A DNA stretch of 64,000 bases from NCBI RefSeq assembly GCF_001426585.1, contig NZ_LMEI01000007.1:490950-554949 (forward strand). Reading direction: 5' to 3'. The notes beneath the pieces were generated by a model, which was not told the DNA's origin, ran no database searches, and worked only from the letters and a program-made list of their open reading frames with translations. Below are positions 49,884 through 61,496 of the stretch, in pieces. Within the stretch, counting starts at the first letter, position 1. The number at the start of each line of letters is the position of its first letter. A program made the translations under genes and the position numbers. This stretch comes from Streptomyces sp. Root431. Lineage in GTDB: Bacteria; Actinomycetota; Actinomycetes; Streptomycetales; Streptomycetaceae.

Positions 49884-52163
49884 TTGTCAACCGAGGAATT
49901 TCGGAATGAGCAGCAATTCATCACCGATCTGTACGCACGCCTCGACGACCTGAGGGACCGGGCCGAGGCCGCCGTCGCACAGGCCCTGCGCACCCCCGGG
50001 GTCGGCAGCAACCAGGGCCGTCTCGAAAGGGACGTGACCGTCGCCGAACAGTCCGGGCTGCTCTCCGCCTTCGACGCGGGGGAGAGCGGCCTCTGCTTCG
50101 GCCGGCTCGTCTTCCGCGACGGCCGTGACCACCACATCGGGCGGATCGGCATCCGCAAGGACGACCCGAACCGCACGCCCCTCGTCGTCGACTGGCGCGC
50201 CGAGATCGCCAGACCCTTCTACCTCGCCACCGGCTACGAGCCCATGGGCCTCTCCCGCCGCCGGCACATCAGCACCCGGGGCCGCGAGGTCACCGCCCTC
50301 CACGACGAGGTCCTCGACCTCGGCGACGCCACCCGCACCGGCCACGAGAGCCGCGACGCCGACGAGGTGCTGCTCGCCGCGCTCGACGCCGCCCGCACCG
50401 GCCGCATGCACGACATCGTGCAGACCATCCAGGCCGAGCAGGACGGCATCATCCGCTCCCCGCACCAGGGCGTCCTCGTCGTCGAGGGCGGCCCCGGCAC
50501 CGGCAAGACCGCCGTCGCCCTGCACCGCGCCGCGTACCTCCTCTACGCCCACCGCGAGCAGCTCGCCAAGCGGGCCGTCCTCATCGTCGGCCCCAACCCC
50601 GCCTTCCTCGGCTACATCGGGAACGTCCTGCCCTCCCTCGGCGAGACCGGCGTCCTGCTCGCCACCCCCGCCGAACTCTTCCCCGGCGTCCGCGCCACCG
50701 GCACCGACACCCCGCGCGCCGCCGCCGTCAAGGGCTCCGCCGCCATGGCCGACGCGCTGGCCGCGGCCGTACGGGACCGCCAGCAGGTCCCCGAGCGCGG
50801 CGCGCCCCTCGTCGTCCCGCACGAGGACGGGGACCTCGTCATCGACTGGGACATGGCCCTGGAGGCCCGTCACAAGGCCCGCGAGACCGTCCTCCCGCAC
50901 AACCTCGCCCGCCCCTACTTCGTCTTCCGGATCCTCGACTCGCTCGCCGAGCAGCTCGCCGACCGCATCGGCGCCGACCCCTACGGCGGCCCCAACTTCC
51001 TCGGCCCCGACGACCGCGCGCTGCTCGCCAAGGGCATCGCCGCCAACCCCGACGTGCACGCCGCCGTCGACACCCTCTGGCCGTCGCTCACTCCCCAGGA
51101 GTTCCTCGCCGACTACCTCACCGAGCCCACCCACCTCGACGACGCGGACGCCGCGGCGATCCGGCGCGAGTCGGGTGCCTGGACCCCCGCCGACGTGCCG
51201 CTGCTCGACGAGGCCGCCGAGCTCCTCGGCGAGGACGACTCGGCCGCCCGCGCCGCCCAGGAGGCCGAGCGGCAGCGCCAGATCCAGTACGCGCAGGGCG
51301 TCCTCGACGTCTCGTACGCCTCGCGCACCTACGAGTTCGAGGACAAGGAGGAGCTGGACGAGGACGCCTCCGAGGTCCTCTCCGCCCACGACATCATCGA
51401 CGCCGAGCGGTTCGCCGAGCGGCACGAGGAGGCCGACCACCGCACCGCCGCCGAACGGGCCGCCGCCGACCGCACCTGGGCCTTCGGCCACATCATCGTC
51501 GACGAGGCCCAGGAGCTCTCCGCGATGGCCTGGCGGCTCCTCATGCGCCGCAGCCCGACCCGCTCCATGACCCTCGTCGGCGACCCCGCCCAGACCGGCG
51601 ACCCGGCCGGCGTCGGTGCCTGGGAGCGGATCCTCTCCCCGTACGTGCAGGACCGCTGGGAGCACGTCCGCCTCGGCGTCAACTACCGCACGCCCGCCGA
51701 GATCATGGAGGTCGCCGCCGAGGTGCGGCGGGCCGCCGACCCGGGCTTCGAACCGCCCCGGTCCGTCCGCTCCACGGGCGTCGCGCCCTGGGACCGGACC
51801 GTCGACGACCCGGTGAAGGAGGCCGCCGACGCGGTCGCCGCCGAGCTGCGGACCGAGGGCCGGCTCGCGGTGATCGCGCCGGAGGGCCTGCTCCCCGGTC
51901 TGATCGCGGCCCTGCCGGACGCCGCCCACGGAGCCGCCCCCGACCTCACCCGGCCGGTGGTCCTCCTCGACCCCCGGCAGGCGAAGGGGCTGGAGTTCGA
52001 CACGGTCCTGGTCGTCGACCCCGAGGGCATCGTGGCCGGCGCCCCGCACGGGATCAACGACCTGTACGTGGCGCTGACCCGTGCGACTCAGCGACTGGGC
52101 GTGATCAGGAGCGCCGCTGGGGACGTCACGCCGGACGAAGCACCGGACCTCACGCCGGCCTGA
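49884..52163 (+). CDS. HelD/HelR-type ATPase (RNA polymerase recycling or rifamycin tolerance factor)
   Basis: 759 residues from a TTG after GGGAG; no ATG or GTG lies nearby in frame. N-terminal coiled coil (EQQFITDLYARLDDLRDRAE), then superfamily 1 ATPase motifs: Walker A GGPGTGKT (residues 202-209), Walker B HIIVDEAQELSAMAW, motif III TLVGDPAQTGD, motif VI YVALTRATQRLGV. HelD proteins pull stalled RNA polymerase off DNA; HelR does so in rifampicin-exposed Streptomyces and gives tolerance. Which subgroup this is cannot be settled by eye. The last 14 bases overlap the convergent glgB. Confidence 0.85.
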   Translation: MSTEEFRNEQQFITDLYARLDDLRDRAEAAVAQALRTPGVGSNQGRLERDVTVAEQSGLLSAFDAGESGLCFGRLVFRDGRDHHIGRIGIRKDDPNRTPLVVDWRAEIARPFYLATGYEPMGLSRRRHISTRGREVTALHDEVLDLGDATRTGHESRDADEVLLAALDAARTGRMHDIVQTIQAEQDGIIRSPHQGVLVVEGGPGTGKTAVALHRAAYLLYAHREQLAKRAVLIVGPNPAFLGYIGNVLPSLGETGVLLATPAELFPGVRATGTDTPRAAAVKGSAAMADALAAAVRDRQQVPERGAPLVVPHEDGDLVIDWDMALEARHKARETVLPHNLARPYFVFRILDSLAEQLADRIGADPYGGPNFLGPDDRALLAKGIAANPDVHAAVDTLWPSLTPQEFLADYLTEPTHLDDADAAAIRRESGAWTPADVPLLDEAAELLGEDDSAARAAQEAERQRQIQYAQGVLDVSYASRTYEFEDKEELDEDASEVLSAHDIIDAERFAERHEEADHRTAAERAAADRTWAFGHIIVDEAQELSAMAWRLLMRRSPTRSMTLVGDPAQTGDPAGVGAWERILSPYVQDRWEHVRLGVNYRTPAEIMEVAAEVRRAADPGFEPPRSVRSTGVAPWDRTVDDPVKEAADAVAAELRTEGRLAVIAPEGLLPGLIAALPDAAHGAAPDLTRPVVLLDPRQAKGLEFDTVLVVDPEGIVAGAPHGINDLYVALTRATQRLGVIRSAAGDVTPDEAPDLTPA

Positions 52164-54417
52164 GCCAGACCGTCGCCAGCGGCGGCAGCGTCATCCGCAG
52201 GCTCGCCGAACGGCCGTGCCACGGCACCGACTCGGTCTTCACCGGGTCGGTGCCCACCACGTCCCCGCCGCCGTACCGGGCGGCGTCCGTGTTGAGGACC
52301 TCCGCCCAGGCGGCGAAGGTGTCCGGCACGCCGATCCGGTAGTCGTGCCGCACGACCGGCGAGAAGTTGCAGACGGCGAGCAGCGGGGAGCCGAAGCCGT
52401 CGAAGCGGAGGAACGCGAAGACGTTGTCCTCGGCCGCGTCCCCGACGACCCACTGGAAGCCGTCCGGGGCGGTGTCCCGCTCCCAGAGCGACGGGTTCGC
52501 GGCGTACACCGTGTTGAGGTCCCGCACCAGGTCCCGCACGCCCCGGTGGTCGGGCTCCGCCCCGTACGACGGGTCGAGCAGCCACCAGTCGGGCCCGTGC
52601 TCCGCCGACCACTCCGCCCCCTGCGCGAACTCCTGCCCCATGAAGAGGAGTTGCTTGCCGGGGTGGGCCCACATGAAGCCCAGGTAGGCCCGGTGGTTGG
52701 CCCGCTGCTGCCACCAGTCGCCGGGCATCTTCGAGACCAGCGACCGCTTGCCGTGCACGACCTCGTCGTGGGAGATCGGCAGGATGTAGTTCTCGCTGTA
52801 CGCGTACACCATCGAGAAGGTCATCTCGTGGTGGTGGTACTTGCGGTGCACCGGCTCCTTCTCCGCGTAGCCCAGCGAGTCGTGCATCCAGCCCATGTTC
52901 CACTTCATGCCGAAGCCCAGGCCGCCGAAGCCGCCGGGGCCCACCTGGTCGGTCGCCCGCGTCACGCCGTCCCAGGCCGTGGACTCCTCGGCGAACGTCA
53001 CGATCCCCGGGCAGCGCCGGTACACCGTCGCGTTCATCTCCTGGAGGAAGGCCACCGCGTCCAGGTTCTCCCGGCCGCCGAACTCGTTCGGCAGCCACTC
53101 GCCGTGCTCGCGCGAGTAGTCGAGGTAGAGCATCGAGGCCACCGCGTCCACGCGGAGCCCGTCGAGGTGGAACTCCTGGCACCAGTACACCGCGTTGGCG
53201 ACGAGGAAGTTCCGCACCTCCTTGCGCCCGTAGTCGAACTCCAGGGTCCCCCAGTCGGGATGGTGCGAGCGGCGCGGGTCCTCGTGCTCGTACAGCGGAC
53301 GCCCGTCGAACTCGGCGAGCGCCCAGTCGTCCTTCGGGAAGTGCGCCGGGACCCAGTCCATGAGGACGCCGATCCCCGCCCGGTGCAGGGCGTCGACCAG
53401 GAACTTGAAGTCGTCGGGGGTGCCCATCCGGGCCGTCGGCGCGTAGAAGCCGGTGACCTGGTAGCCCCAGGAGCCGCTGAACGGGTGCTCGGCGACGGCC
53501 ATGAACTCCACGTGCGTGAAGCCGAGGTCGAGGACGTACGCGGGCAGCTGCTCGGCCAGCTCCCGGTACGTCAGCCCCGGCCGCCAGGACGGCAGGTGCA
53601 GCTCGTAGACGGAGAGCGGCGCCTCGTGGTGCGGGCGGGTGCCGCGCCGCGCCAGCCACTCGGCGTCGTCCCACGTGTAGTGCGAGGCGGTGACGATCGA
53701 CGCGGTGTTCGGCGGGCACTCGGTGCGGCGGGCCATCGGGTCCGCGCGCACGGTGTGCGAACCGTCCGGCCGCGTGATGTCGTACTTGTACACGGCGCCC
53801 TCGCCGACGCCCGGCACGAACAGCTCCCACACTCCCGTCGAACCGAGCGAACGCATGGGCAGCGCGGTGCCGTCCCAGTGCGTGAAGTCACCGGTGACGC
53901 GGACACCGCGGGCGTTCGGCGCCCAGACGGCGAAGCGGGTGCCGGCCACGCCCTCGTGGGTCAGCGCGTGGGAGCCGAGCGCCGTCCACAGCTCCTCGTG
54001 CCGGCCCTCGCCGATGAGGTGGAGGTCGAGCTCGCCGAGGGAGGGGAGGAAGCGGTACGGGTCGACGACGGCGAGCTCGTCGCCCCCGTCCTCGTAGCGG
54101 ACGCGCAGCTCGTACGCGGGCACCTTGCGCAGCAGCGGCAGCAGGCCGGAGAAGAGTCCGTCGCCGTCGTCGTGCAGCACGACGCGACGGCCCTTCGTCA
54201 GGACCACGACCTCCTTCGCCCACGGGCGCAGCACGCGCACCACGACCCCGCCGCGCACCGGATGCGCGCCGAGCACGCCGTGCGGGTCGTGGTGCTCGCC
54301 CGCGAGCAGCCGGGCGCGGTCACCCGGGTCGAGGGGTGGCGCCATCCGCACGGCGGTCCGGTCCGGTGCGGGCGTCTTCCTGGCGCGGGACGTCTTGCCT
54401 GCGGATCGGGCGGTCAC
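52150..54417 (-). CDS. glgB: 1,4-alpha-glucan branching enzyme GlgB
   Basis: 755 residues from a GTG with AGGAGG at 7 bases. An N-terminal CBM48-type domain precedes a GH13 barrel with all catalytic residues (GLRVDAVASMLYLDY nucleophile Asp, TFAEESTAW acid Glu, ISHDEVVHGK transition-state Asp) and a beta C-terminal domain. It adds alpha-1,6 branches to the maltosyl polymer made by GlgE. It is the last gene of the glgE-treS-mak-glgB cluster but lies 309 bases from mak, past a large hairpin, so it probably also has its own promoter. Confidence 0.95.
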   Translation of the reverse strand: MTARSAGKTSRARKTPAPDRTAVRMAPPLDPGDRARLLAGEHHDPHGVLGAHPVRGGVVVRVLRPWAKEVVVLTKGRRVVLHDDGDGLFSGLLPLLRKVPAYELRVRYEDGGDELAVVDPYRFLPSLGELDLHLIGEGRHEELWTALGSHALTHEGVAGTRFAVWAPNARGVRVTGDFTHWDGTALPMRSLGSTGVWELFVPGVGEGAVYKYDITRPDGSHTVRADPMARRTECPPNTASIVTASHYTWDDAEWLARRGTRPHHEAPLSVYELHLPSWRPGLTYRELAEQLPAYVLDLGFTHVEFMAVAEHPFSGSWGYQVTGFYAPTARMGTPDDFKFLVDALHRAGIGVLMDWVPAHFPKDDWALAEFDGRPLYEHEDPRRSHHPDWGTLEFDYGRKEVRNFLVANAVYWCQEFHLDGLRVDAVASMLYLDYSREHGEWLPNEFGGRENLDAVAFLQEMNATVYRRCPGIVTFAEESTAWDGVTRATDQVGPGGFGGLGFGMKWNMGWMHDSLGYAEKEPVHRKYHHHEMTFSMVYAYSENYILPISHDEVVHGKRSLVSKMPGDWWQQRANHRAYLGFMWAHPGKQLLFMGQEFAQGAEWSAEHGPDWWLLDPSYGAEPDHRGVRDLVRDLNTVYAANPSLWERDTAPDGFQWVVGDAAEDNVFAFLRFDGFGSPLLAVCNFSPVVRHDYRIGVPDTFAAWAEVLNTDAARYGGGDVVGTDPVKTESVPWHGRSASLRMTLPPLATVWLRPA

Positions 54418-54660
54418 GGGGGTGCCTCCTGGAGGGCGAGGGGTACGGGGGTACGGGGGTACGGGGTAGGAAACGGCATCCCGCGGGCGCGGGACACTCG
54501 GCCGAACGGGGCGCGTGGGGGTTGGCGCAGGCGAGAGCGACGCGGGCCCGCGGGACGACTGGGCCGAACGGGTCCCTGCCCGGCACAGCCGCCCCACTGC
54601 CGTGTGGGCAGGCGTCCCGCTGGGCGGGACGGGTCCTTGGCTGTCCGGGGCCGGCCCCAC
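54418..54660. repeat. Repeat-rich spacer between mak and glgB
   Basis: The 309-base gap contains two pairs of direct repeats: ACTCGGCCGAACGGG at 54496 and ACTGGGCCGAACGGG at 54558, and TGTGGGCAGGCGTCCCGC at 54603, matched at 54666 with one change. A GTCCCGC/GCGGGAC hairpin lies near 54614-54630. No gene was seen. Confidence 0.65.
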
Positions 54661-54708
54661 CCCGTTGTGGGCAGTCGTCCCGCCCTGCGGAACGACTGCC
54701 CACACGGG
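54661..54708 (-). terminator. Large hairpin downstream of mak
   Basis: CCCGT(T)GTGGGCAGTCGT pairs with ACGACTGCCCACACGGG with one bulged base, and the inner CCGC/GCGG pairs again. It begins 19 bases after the mak stop on the minus strand. It is probably a partial terminator or mRNA stabiliser. Confidence 0.6.
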
Positions 54709-54726
54709 CGCGGCGCGGGCCGGATC

Positions 54727-56076
54727 TCACGTCGACGCCGCCAGGCGTTCGATCGCGGACATCGGGACCGGGAGCCAGTCCGGGCGGTGGCGGGCCTCGT
54801 AGACGACCTCGTAGACCGCCTTGTCGGTCTCGTAGGCGCGCAGGAGCGCCGGGTCGGCGCGGGGGTCGGCGCCCGCCGCCTCGGCGTAGCCCGTGCAGTA
54901 CGCGGCCCGGCAGCGCGCCGCCCAGTCCGCGTTCCACGGGCGGTGGGTGCGGGCCGCGTAATCGAAGGAGCGGAGCATTCCCGCGACGTCGCGGACCGTG
55001 GGCTGGGGGCTGCGCCGCTCGTCCAGCGGCTTCGCCGGTTCGCCCTCGAAGTCGATGACGGCCCAGCCGCCGTCGGAGCCCCGCAGGGTCTGCCCCAGGT
55101 GCAGGTCGCCGTGGATGCGCTGGAGCGCTCCCGCGCCGGGCGCCTCGCCGGCCGCCGCGAAGACGGCCCGCAGCCCCGGTACGTACGGCAGGAGCGCCGG
55201 CACCGCCTGCGCCGCCGCGTGCAGCCGCCGGTCCATGGCGGCGGCGAGGTGCTCGGTCTCGGACCGCCGCAGCCGCCGGGTGGGCAGTGCGTCGGCGAGC
55301 GCGAGGTGGACCTCGGCCGTGGCCCGGCCGAGGGCCCGCGCCTCGGTGACGAACTCCCGTCCGTCGGCCAGCGCGTCGAGCGCGAGCCGCCAGCCGTCCC
55401 GGGAGTCCCGGAGGTAGGGCTGGAGGACGCCGAGGGTCGAGGCCCCGGACTCGAACCAGGCGACCGGGGCGGGTACGCGTGCGCAGCCGGCCCGGCTCAG
55501 GGCGAGGGGCAGTTCGAGGTCGGGGTTGGCGCCGGGGCTGACCCGTCGGAAGATCTTCAGGATGTAGGAATCGCCGTACACGAGGGACGAGTTGGACTGT
55601 TCCGCGTCGAGTACGCGGGGGGCCAGGGCCGGCGGCAGGGCCGTCGTGGCGTGGAAGCGCAGGGGGCCGGTCCGGCCCGGGCTGCGCAGCCGCTCGTAGA
55701 GGAGTCCCGCGAGCCGCGGGTCGCGCAGCCCTTCGTAGACCGCGCGTCCGGCGAGCGGGCCCTGCCGGATCCGCCCGATCAGGGCGGGGGCGAGGCGGGG
55801 TGGGAGCTGGGTCCGTACGCCCAGGAGCAGTTGGTAGCAGTCGGCGGGCGTTCCGGCCGGGCGGCCGGGCTGTTCCACCCGTACGAGCAGATGGAGGAGT
55901 CCGGGTCCCGCGCCGTCCAGGGGCAGCAGCTCGGTGGCCGCGTCCAGCGTGAATCCGATGACCCGGCGGCCCTTGCCCGCGAACCAGCGCTGCCTGGGCA
56001 GCCATTCGTGGAGAAGGGGGGCGAGGGACGGAAGGAGGGCGTCCGGGGCCCGGGTGGTGGATGCGGTCTCCGGCAT
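54727..56076 (-). CDS. mak: Maltokinase (Pep2/Mak)
   Basis: 449 residues from the ATG of MPETASTTRAPDALLPSLAP. The aminoglycoside-kinase-like fold has the catalytic loop IHGDLHLGQTLRG and metal-binding VIDFEGEPAKP. The N-terminal cap contains WLPRQRWFAGKGR, the group's signature. It phosphorylates maltose with ATP to give maltose 1-phosphate, the substrate of GlgE. In some actinomycetes it is fused to TreS; here it is separate, with TreS encoded 233 bases upstream. Pathway position supports the name. Confidence 0.93.
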   Translation of the reverse strand: MPETASTTRAPDALLPSLAPLLHEWLPRQRWFAGKGRRVIGFTLDAATELLPLDGAGPGLLHLLVRVEQPGRPAGTPADCYQLLLGVRTQLPPRLAPALIGRIRQGPLAGRAVYEGLRDPRLAGLLYERLRSPGRTGPLRFHATTALPPALAPRVLDAEQSNSSLVYGDSYILKIFRRVSPGANPDLELPLALSRAGCARVPAPVAWFESGASTLGVLQPYLRDSRDGWRLALDALADGREFVTEARALGRATAEVHLALADALPTRRLRRSETEHLAAAMDRRLHAAAQAVPALLPYVPGLRAVFAAAGEAPGAGALQRIHGDLHLGQTLRGSDGGWAVIDFEGEPAKPLDERRSPQPTVRDVAGMLRSFDYAARTHRPWNADWAARCRAAYCTGYAEAAGADPRADPALLRAYETDKAVYEVVYEARHRPDWLPVPMSAIERLAAST

Positions 56077-56309
56077 GGCATCGCGTCCTTTCCCCGGGGC
56101 GCGCAGTTGGGCGTCGTATGCGTTCAAATGCGCAGAGTGTCCCGGATGGCGGCTTGGACTGTCCGGAAGTGCGGGACGTGTCGGAAGGGGAAGATCCGTA
56201 TGGGCCCGGCAAGAAGGCCCGTATGGACCTGAATCGTGTGTGGGACACAGTGCCCAGAGGGGGACGGGGGAAACCGTCCCACCCCGGACGAATCCGAACT
56301 GACCGTCGG

Positions 56310-58000
<1,691 letters not shown>

Positions 58001-58004
<4 letters not shown>

Positions 58005-59998
58005 GATGTGGGTGACCCTCCGGTCTGCGGGGACGGTCGCAGGACGAGGACGTGCGCGGGTGTGACACCCGGCTCTAGGCGCACGTAGCTGGCCCTGCCC
58101 CAGTGATAGGTCTCGCCGGTGAGCTCGTCGCGCACCGGCACGGTCTCGTGCCAGTCGAGGCCGAGTTCCGGCATGTCCAACGAGACCGTCGCCTCCTGGG
58201 TGTGGTGCGGGTCGAGGTTGACGACCATCAGAACGGTGTTCGAACCCGATCGCTTGCTGTACGCGATCACCTGCGGGTTGTCGGTCTCGTGGAAGGTGAT
58301 GTTCCGCAGCCTGCGGAGCGCCGGGTGACGCCGCCTGATCCGGTTCAGGGCGGTGATCAGCGGGGTGATCGTCCTCCCCGCCCGCTCCGCCGACTCCCAG
58401 TCCCTGGGCCTGAGTTCGTACTTCTCCGAGTCCAGGTACTCCTCACTGCCGTCCCGCAGCGGGGTGTTCTCGCACAGCTCGTACCCCGCGTACATGCCCC
58501 AGGACGGGGAGAGCGTCGCCGCGAGCACCGCCCGCGCCTCGAACGCGGGCCGGCCGCCCTCCTGGAGGTAGGCGTGCAGGATGTCGGGGGTGTTCACGAA
58601 GAAGTTCGGCCGCATCTGCGCGGCCGTCTCCCCGGACAGATCGGTGAGGTACTCCGTCAGCTCCTCCTTGGTGTTGCGCCAGGTGAAGTACGTGTACGAC
58701 TGCTGGAAACCGATCGCGCCGAGGGTCCGCATCATCGCGGGCCGCGTGAACGCCTCCGCCAGGAAGATCACGTCCGGGTCGGCGCCGTTGATCTCGCCGA
58801 TCACCCGCTCCCAGAACACCACCGGCTTGGTGTGCGGATTGTCGACGCGGAAGATCCGGACGCCGTGGTCCATCCAGTGCCGGAGCACCCGCACGGTCTC
58901 CGCGACGATCCCGTCCATGTCGGTGTCGAACGCGATCGGATAGATGTCCTGGTACTTCTTCGGCGGGTTCTCCGCGTACGCGATCGAACCGTCCGGCCGG
59001 TGGTGGAACCATTCCGGGTGCTTCTCCACCCACGGGTGGTCCGGGGAGCACTGGAGCGCGAAGTCCAGGGCGATCTCCAGACGCAGCTCCCGGGCGCGCG
59101 CCACGAACGCGTCGAAGTCCTCGAAGGTGCCGAGGTCCGGGTGGAGCGCGTCGTGCCCGCCCTCCGGGGAGCCGATCGCCCACGGCACGCCCACGTCGTT
59201 CGGGGACGCCGAGAGGGAGTTGTTCGGGCCCTTGCGGTGGGTCTCGCCGATCGGGTGGACCGGCGGCAGGTACACCACGTCGAAGCCCATCGCCGCGACC
59301 GCCGGGAGGCGTTCGGCCGCGGTGCGGAAGTTCCCCGGGACCGTACGGCCCTTGACCTTCCGCACGCCCTCCGAGCGCGGGAAGAACTCGTACCAGGAGC
59401 CGAACAGGGCGCGCTCCCGCTCCACCTGGAGCGGCAACGCGGGGGAGGAGGAGAGGAGTTCGCGCAGCGGGTACCGGTCGAGGGAGTCGACCACCCGCGG
59501 GGCGAGCGCCGCCGCGAGCCGGACGGCGGCCGGACGGGATACGTCGCGCAGCGCGTCCGCCGCCGCGAGCACGGCCTCACGGCCGCCGCCCTTCTTCGGG
59601 ACGCCCTTCGCCGCCCGTTCGTGCAGCTCGGCCCCCTCGGCGAGGACCAGTTCGGAGTCGATCCCGGCCGGGATCTTGATCTTCGCCGTGTGGCGCCAGG
59701 TGGCCACCGGGTCGCTCCACGCCTCGACGGTGTACGTCCAGGAGCCCTCGGCGTCCGGGGTGACCTCGGCACCCCACCGGTCGGTACCGGGGGCCAGTTC
59801 ACGCATCGGGGTCCACGGGCCGGGGCGGCCGGACGGGCCGCGCAGCACGACATTGGCGGCGACCGCGTCGTGGCCCTCGCGGAAGACGGTCGCCGTCACC
59901 TCGAAGGTCTCTCCGGCCACCGCTTTCGCGGGGCGCCGGCCACAGTCGACCAGCGGGCGTACGTCCAGTACGGGAATGCGTCCCATGAGCGGATTCAC
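58001..59998 (-). CDS. glgE: Maltosyltransferase GlgE
   Basis: 665 residues from a GTG after AGGTGAT; an ATG four codons on ([16 protein letters not shown]) is the alternative. GH13_3 maltosyltransferase: N-terminal beta domain, [20 protein letters not shown], the nucleophile in [13 protein letters not shown], the acid in [11 protein letters not shown] and the inserted helical domain. It transfers maltosyl units from maltose 1-phosphate to alpha-1,4-glucan. It heads the operon, and treS is overlapped. In S. coelicolor glgP sits next to it (from memory); here it does not. Confidence 0.95.
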
Positions 59999-60389
59999 AG
60001 CATCACCTGACGGGTTACGGGGGTGCGGGTGGTGGTGCGCTCTTTCTAGCTCCGTCGACGGCCGGCGGGTTGCGGGCATGGCCGCTCCTGTCCGCGTTCA
60101 CTCGGATGGCGGGTCCACAGGGAGTACGGGTTCGCGGGGTCCGGGGGGTGTGTACCGGAGGAGCCTTCCCCCGGTTGTCGGGTGGGCAATCCGGCGCTTT
60201 GTTAACTACTAGGGCGTAGCCCCACCGGCAAGCGCCCGGACCCCCTTTTCACGGCTCGGTTCACCTCCGGGGCGCTGGAGCCGGGCTCACAGGGGCGGCC
60301 GTGCTCGAATCGCTCGTTCCTCACGATCCTCCGCGCGCCCGCCCCTGTTCCCCCGGCGCGCCCCTTCGGCTCACTCGCCGGGCTCACGC
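59999..60389. other. Upstream region of the glgE operon
   Basis: About 390 bases with no credible gene. It holds the candidate promoter listed separately and a leader of about 200 bases. A GGGC-TAC-GCCC inverted repeat near 60212-60222 overlaps the promoter spacer. No homology to a known riboswitch was recognised. Confidence 0.45.
60203..60231 (-). promoter_or_regulatory. Candidate promoter for the glgE operon
   Basis: On the minus strand TTGCCG, a 17-base spacer and TAGTTA. It is the most AT-rich point of the region (GTTAAC). It predicts a leader of about 200 bases before the glgE GTG. Confidence 0.35.
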
Positions 60390-60426
60390 GAACCGGCCCC
60401 GTCCGGGAGAGGGACGGGGCCGGTTC
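60390..60426 (-). terminator. Terminator after the NmrA-like gene
   Basis: GAACCGGCCCCGTCC, a 7-base loop, then the exact complement: a perfect 15-bp stem starting 12 bases after the stop. Confidence 0.85.
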
Positions 60427-60437
60427 CTGTGCGGCCG

Positions 60438-61379
60438 TCAGCGGCGCGGGGAGGCGTCCGGCTCCTCCGCGTCCGTGGACCAGACCTGCCACGGCTGGCG
60501 CGACACCCACTCCTCCACGGGGGCCGGTTCGAGCGCGAGGACCTCCGCCGACACCCCGTCGTCGCCCGCCATGAGCAGCGGGTCCGCGCCGCTCGCCATG
60601 TAGTGGTAGATCCCGGCCACCCCGGCCGCGGCCGCCGGGCCGAGGAGCCCGGCGAGTCCGTGCTCGAAGTCGACCGGATCCAGCTCCTGGTACCGCACCG
60701 CCCGGCCGAGGCCCCGGCCGAACGCCGCCGCCAGCTCTCCGCCCGTCAGTGCCACCGCACCGCCGATGTCGAAGGTCCGCCCCTCCAGGCCCTCCCGGGT
60801 CAGCGCCGCCAGCGCCGCCTCCGCCAGGCCCCGGTGCGACAGCCACGCCGTCCGCGCCGACTCCGGCAGCGGATAGCCGAGGACGCCGTCGTCGACGAGC
60901 GCGGGACCGTTCCACGGCGAGAAGAGGTTGTCGAGGTAGACCGGCGGCCGGATCACCACGAGCGGCACCCCGCTGTCCCGCAGCACCCGCTCCGCGAGGC
61001 GCCGCGTCTCGAAGGCGGCGAACTCCGTCGGACCGTGCGGGATACGGGTGTTGGCGTTGAAGGCCAGCCGGATCGTGCCCGCGGCGAGGGCCGCGTCCGC
61101 GATGTTCCGCGCGTACGCCTCCACCCGCTCCGGCTCGTACACGAGCGGCATCGTGACGAACGCGTGCGTCGTGCCCTCGAAGAGCCGCCGCACGTCACCC
61201 GGCCGCCCCAGGTCACCGGCGAGGAAGAAGGCGCCGGGAAGCGGCGGCCGGTCGGCCTCCGGGCGCCGCGTCAGGGCACGGACCCGGTGGTGCCGCTCGG
61301 CCAGCAGACGGGCCACCGCACCGCCCTGGAAACCGGTCGCGCCCACGACCGCCACCCGCATCGGAATCTCACTGGACAT
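60438..61379 (-). CDS. NmrA-family NAD(P)-binding protein
   Basis: 313 residues, MSSEIPMRVAVVGATGFQGGAV. The Rossmann loop GATGFQGGAVARLL and TRRPEADRPP (phosphate pocket, NADP-leaning) define an NmrA-like atypical SDR. No catalytic Tyr-X3-Lys is apparent. Relatives act as redox sensors or as reductases of small quinones. It is divergent from an AraC regulator across 117 bases, a common regulator-target pair. Confidence 0.87.
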   Translation of the reverse strand: MSSEIPMRVAVVGATGFQGGAVARLLAERHHRVRALTRRPEADRPPLPGAFFLAGDLGRPGDVRRLFEGTTHAFVTMPLVYEPERVEAYARNIADAALAAGTIRLAFNANTRIPHGPTEFAAFETRRLAERVLRDSGVPLVVIRPPVYLDNLFSPWNGPALVDDGVLGYPLPESARTAWLSHRGLAEAALAALTREGLEGRTFDIGGAVALTGGELAAAFGRGLGRAVRYQELDPVDFEHGLAGLLGPAAAAGVAGIYHYMASGADPLLMAGDDGVSAEVLALEPAPVEEWVSRQPWQVWSTDAEEPDASPRR

Positions 61380-61496
61380 GTCTTTCTTAGGCCCTTCGAT
61401 AGGCTGTCGCTGCTGTCGTGTCGGCTGCCTCAAGGCTCGCCGCGGCGGCTTCGGCCGTTCAATTAACAAACCGGGGCGGAAGTTGAAGGATCGTCC

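Noticed and set aside
52216..56232. A 1338-codon plus-strand frame over glgB and mak
   Set aside because: It crosses two well-conserved minus-strand enzymes and their intergenic region and has Arg/Val/Gly/His-rich shadow composition.
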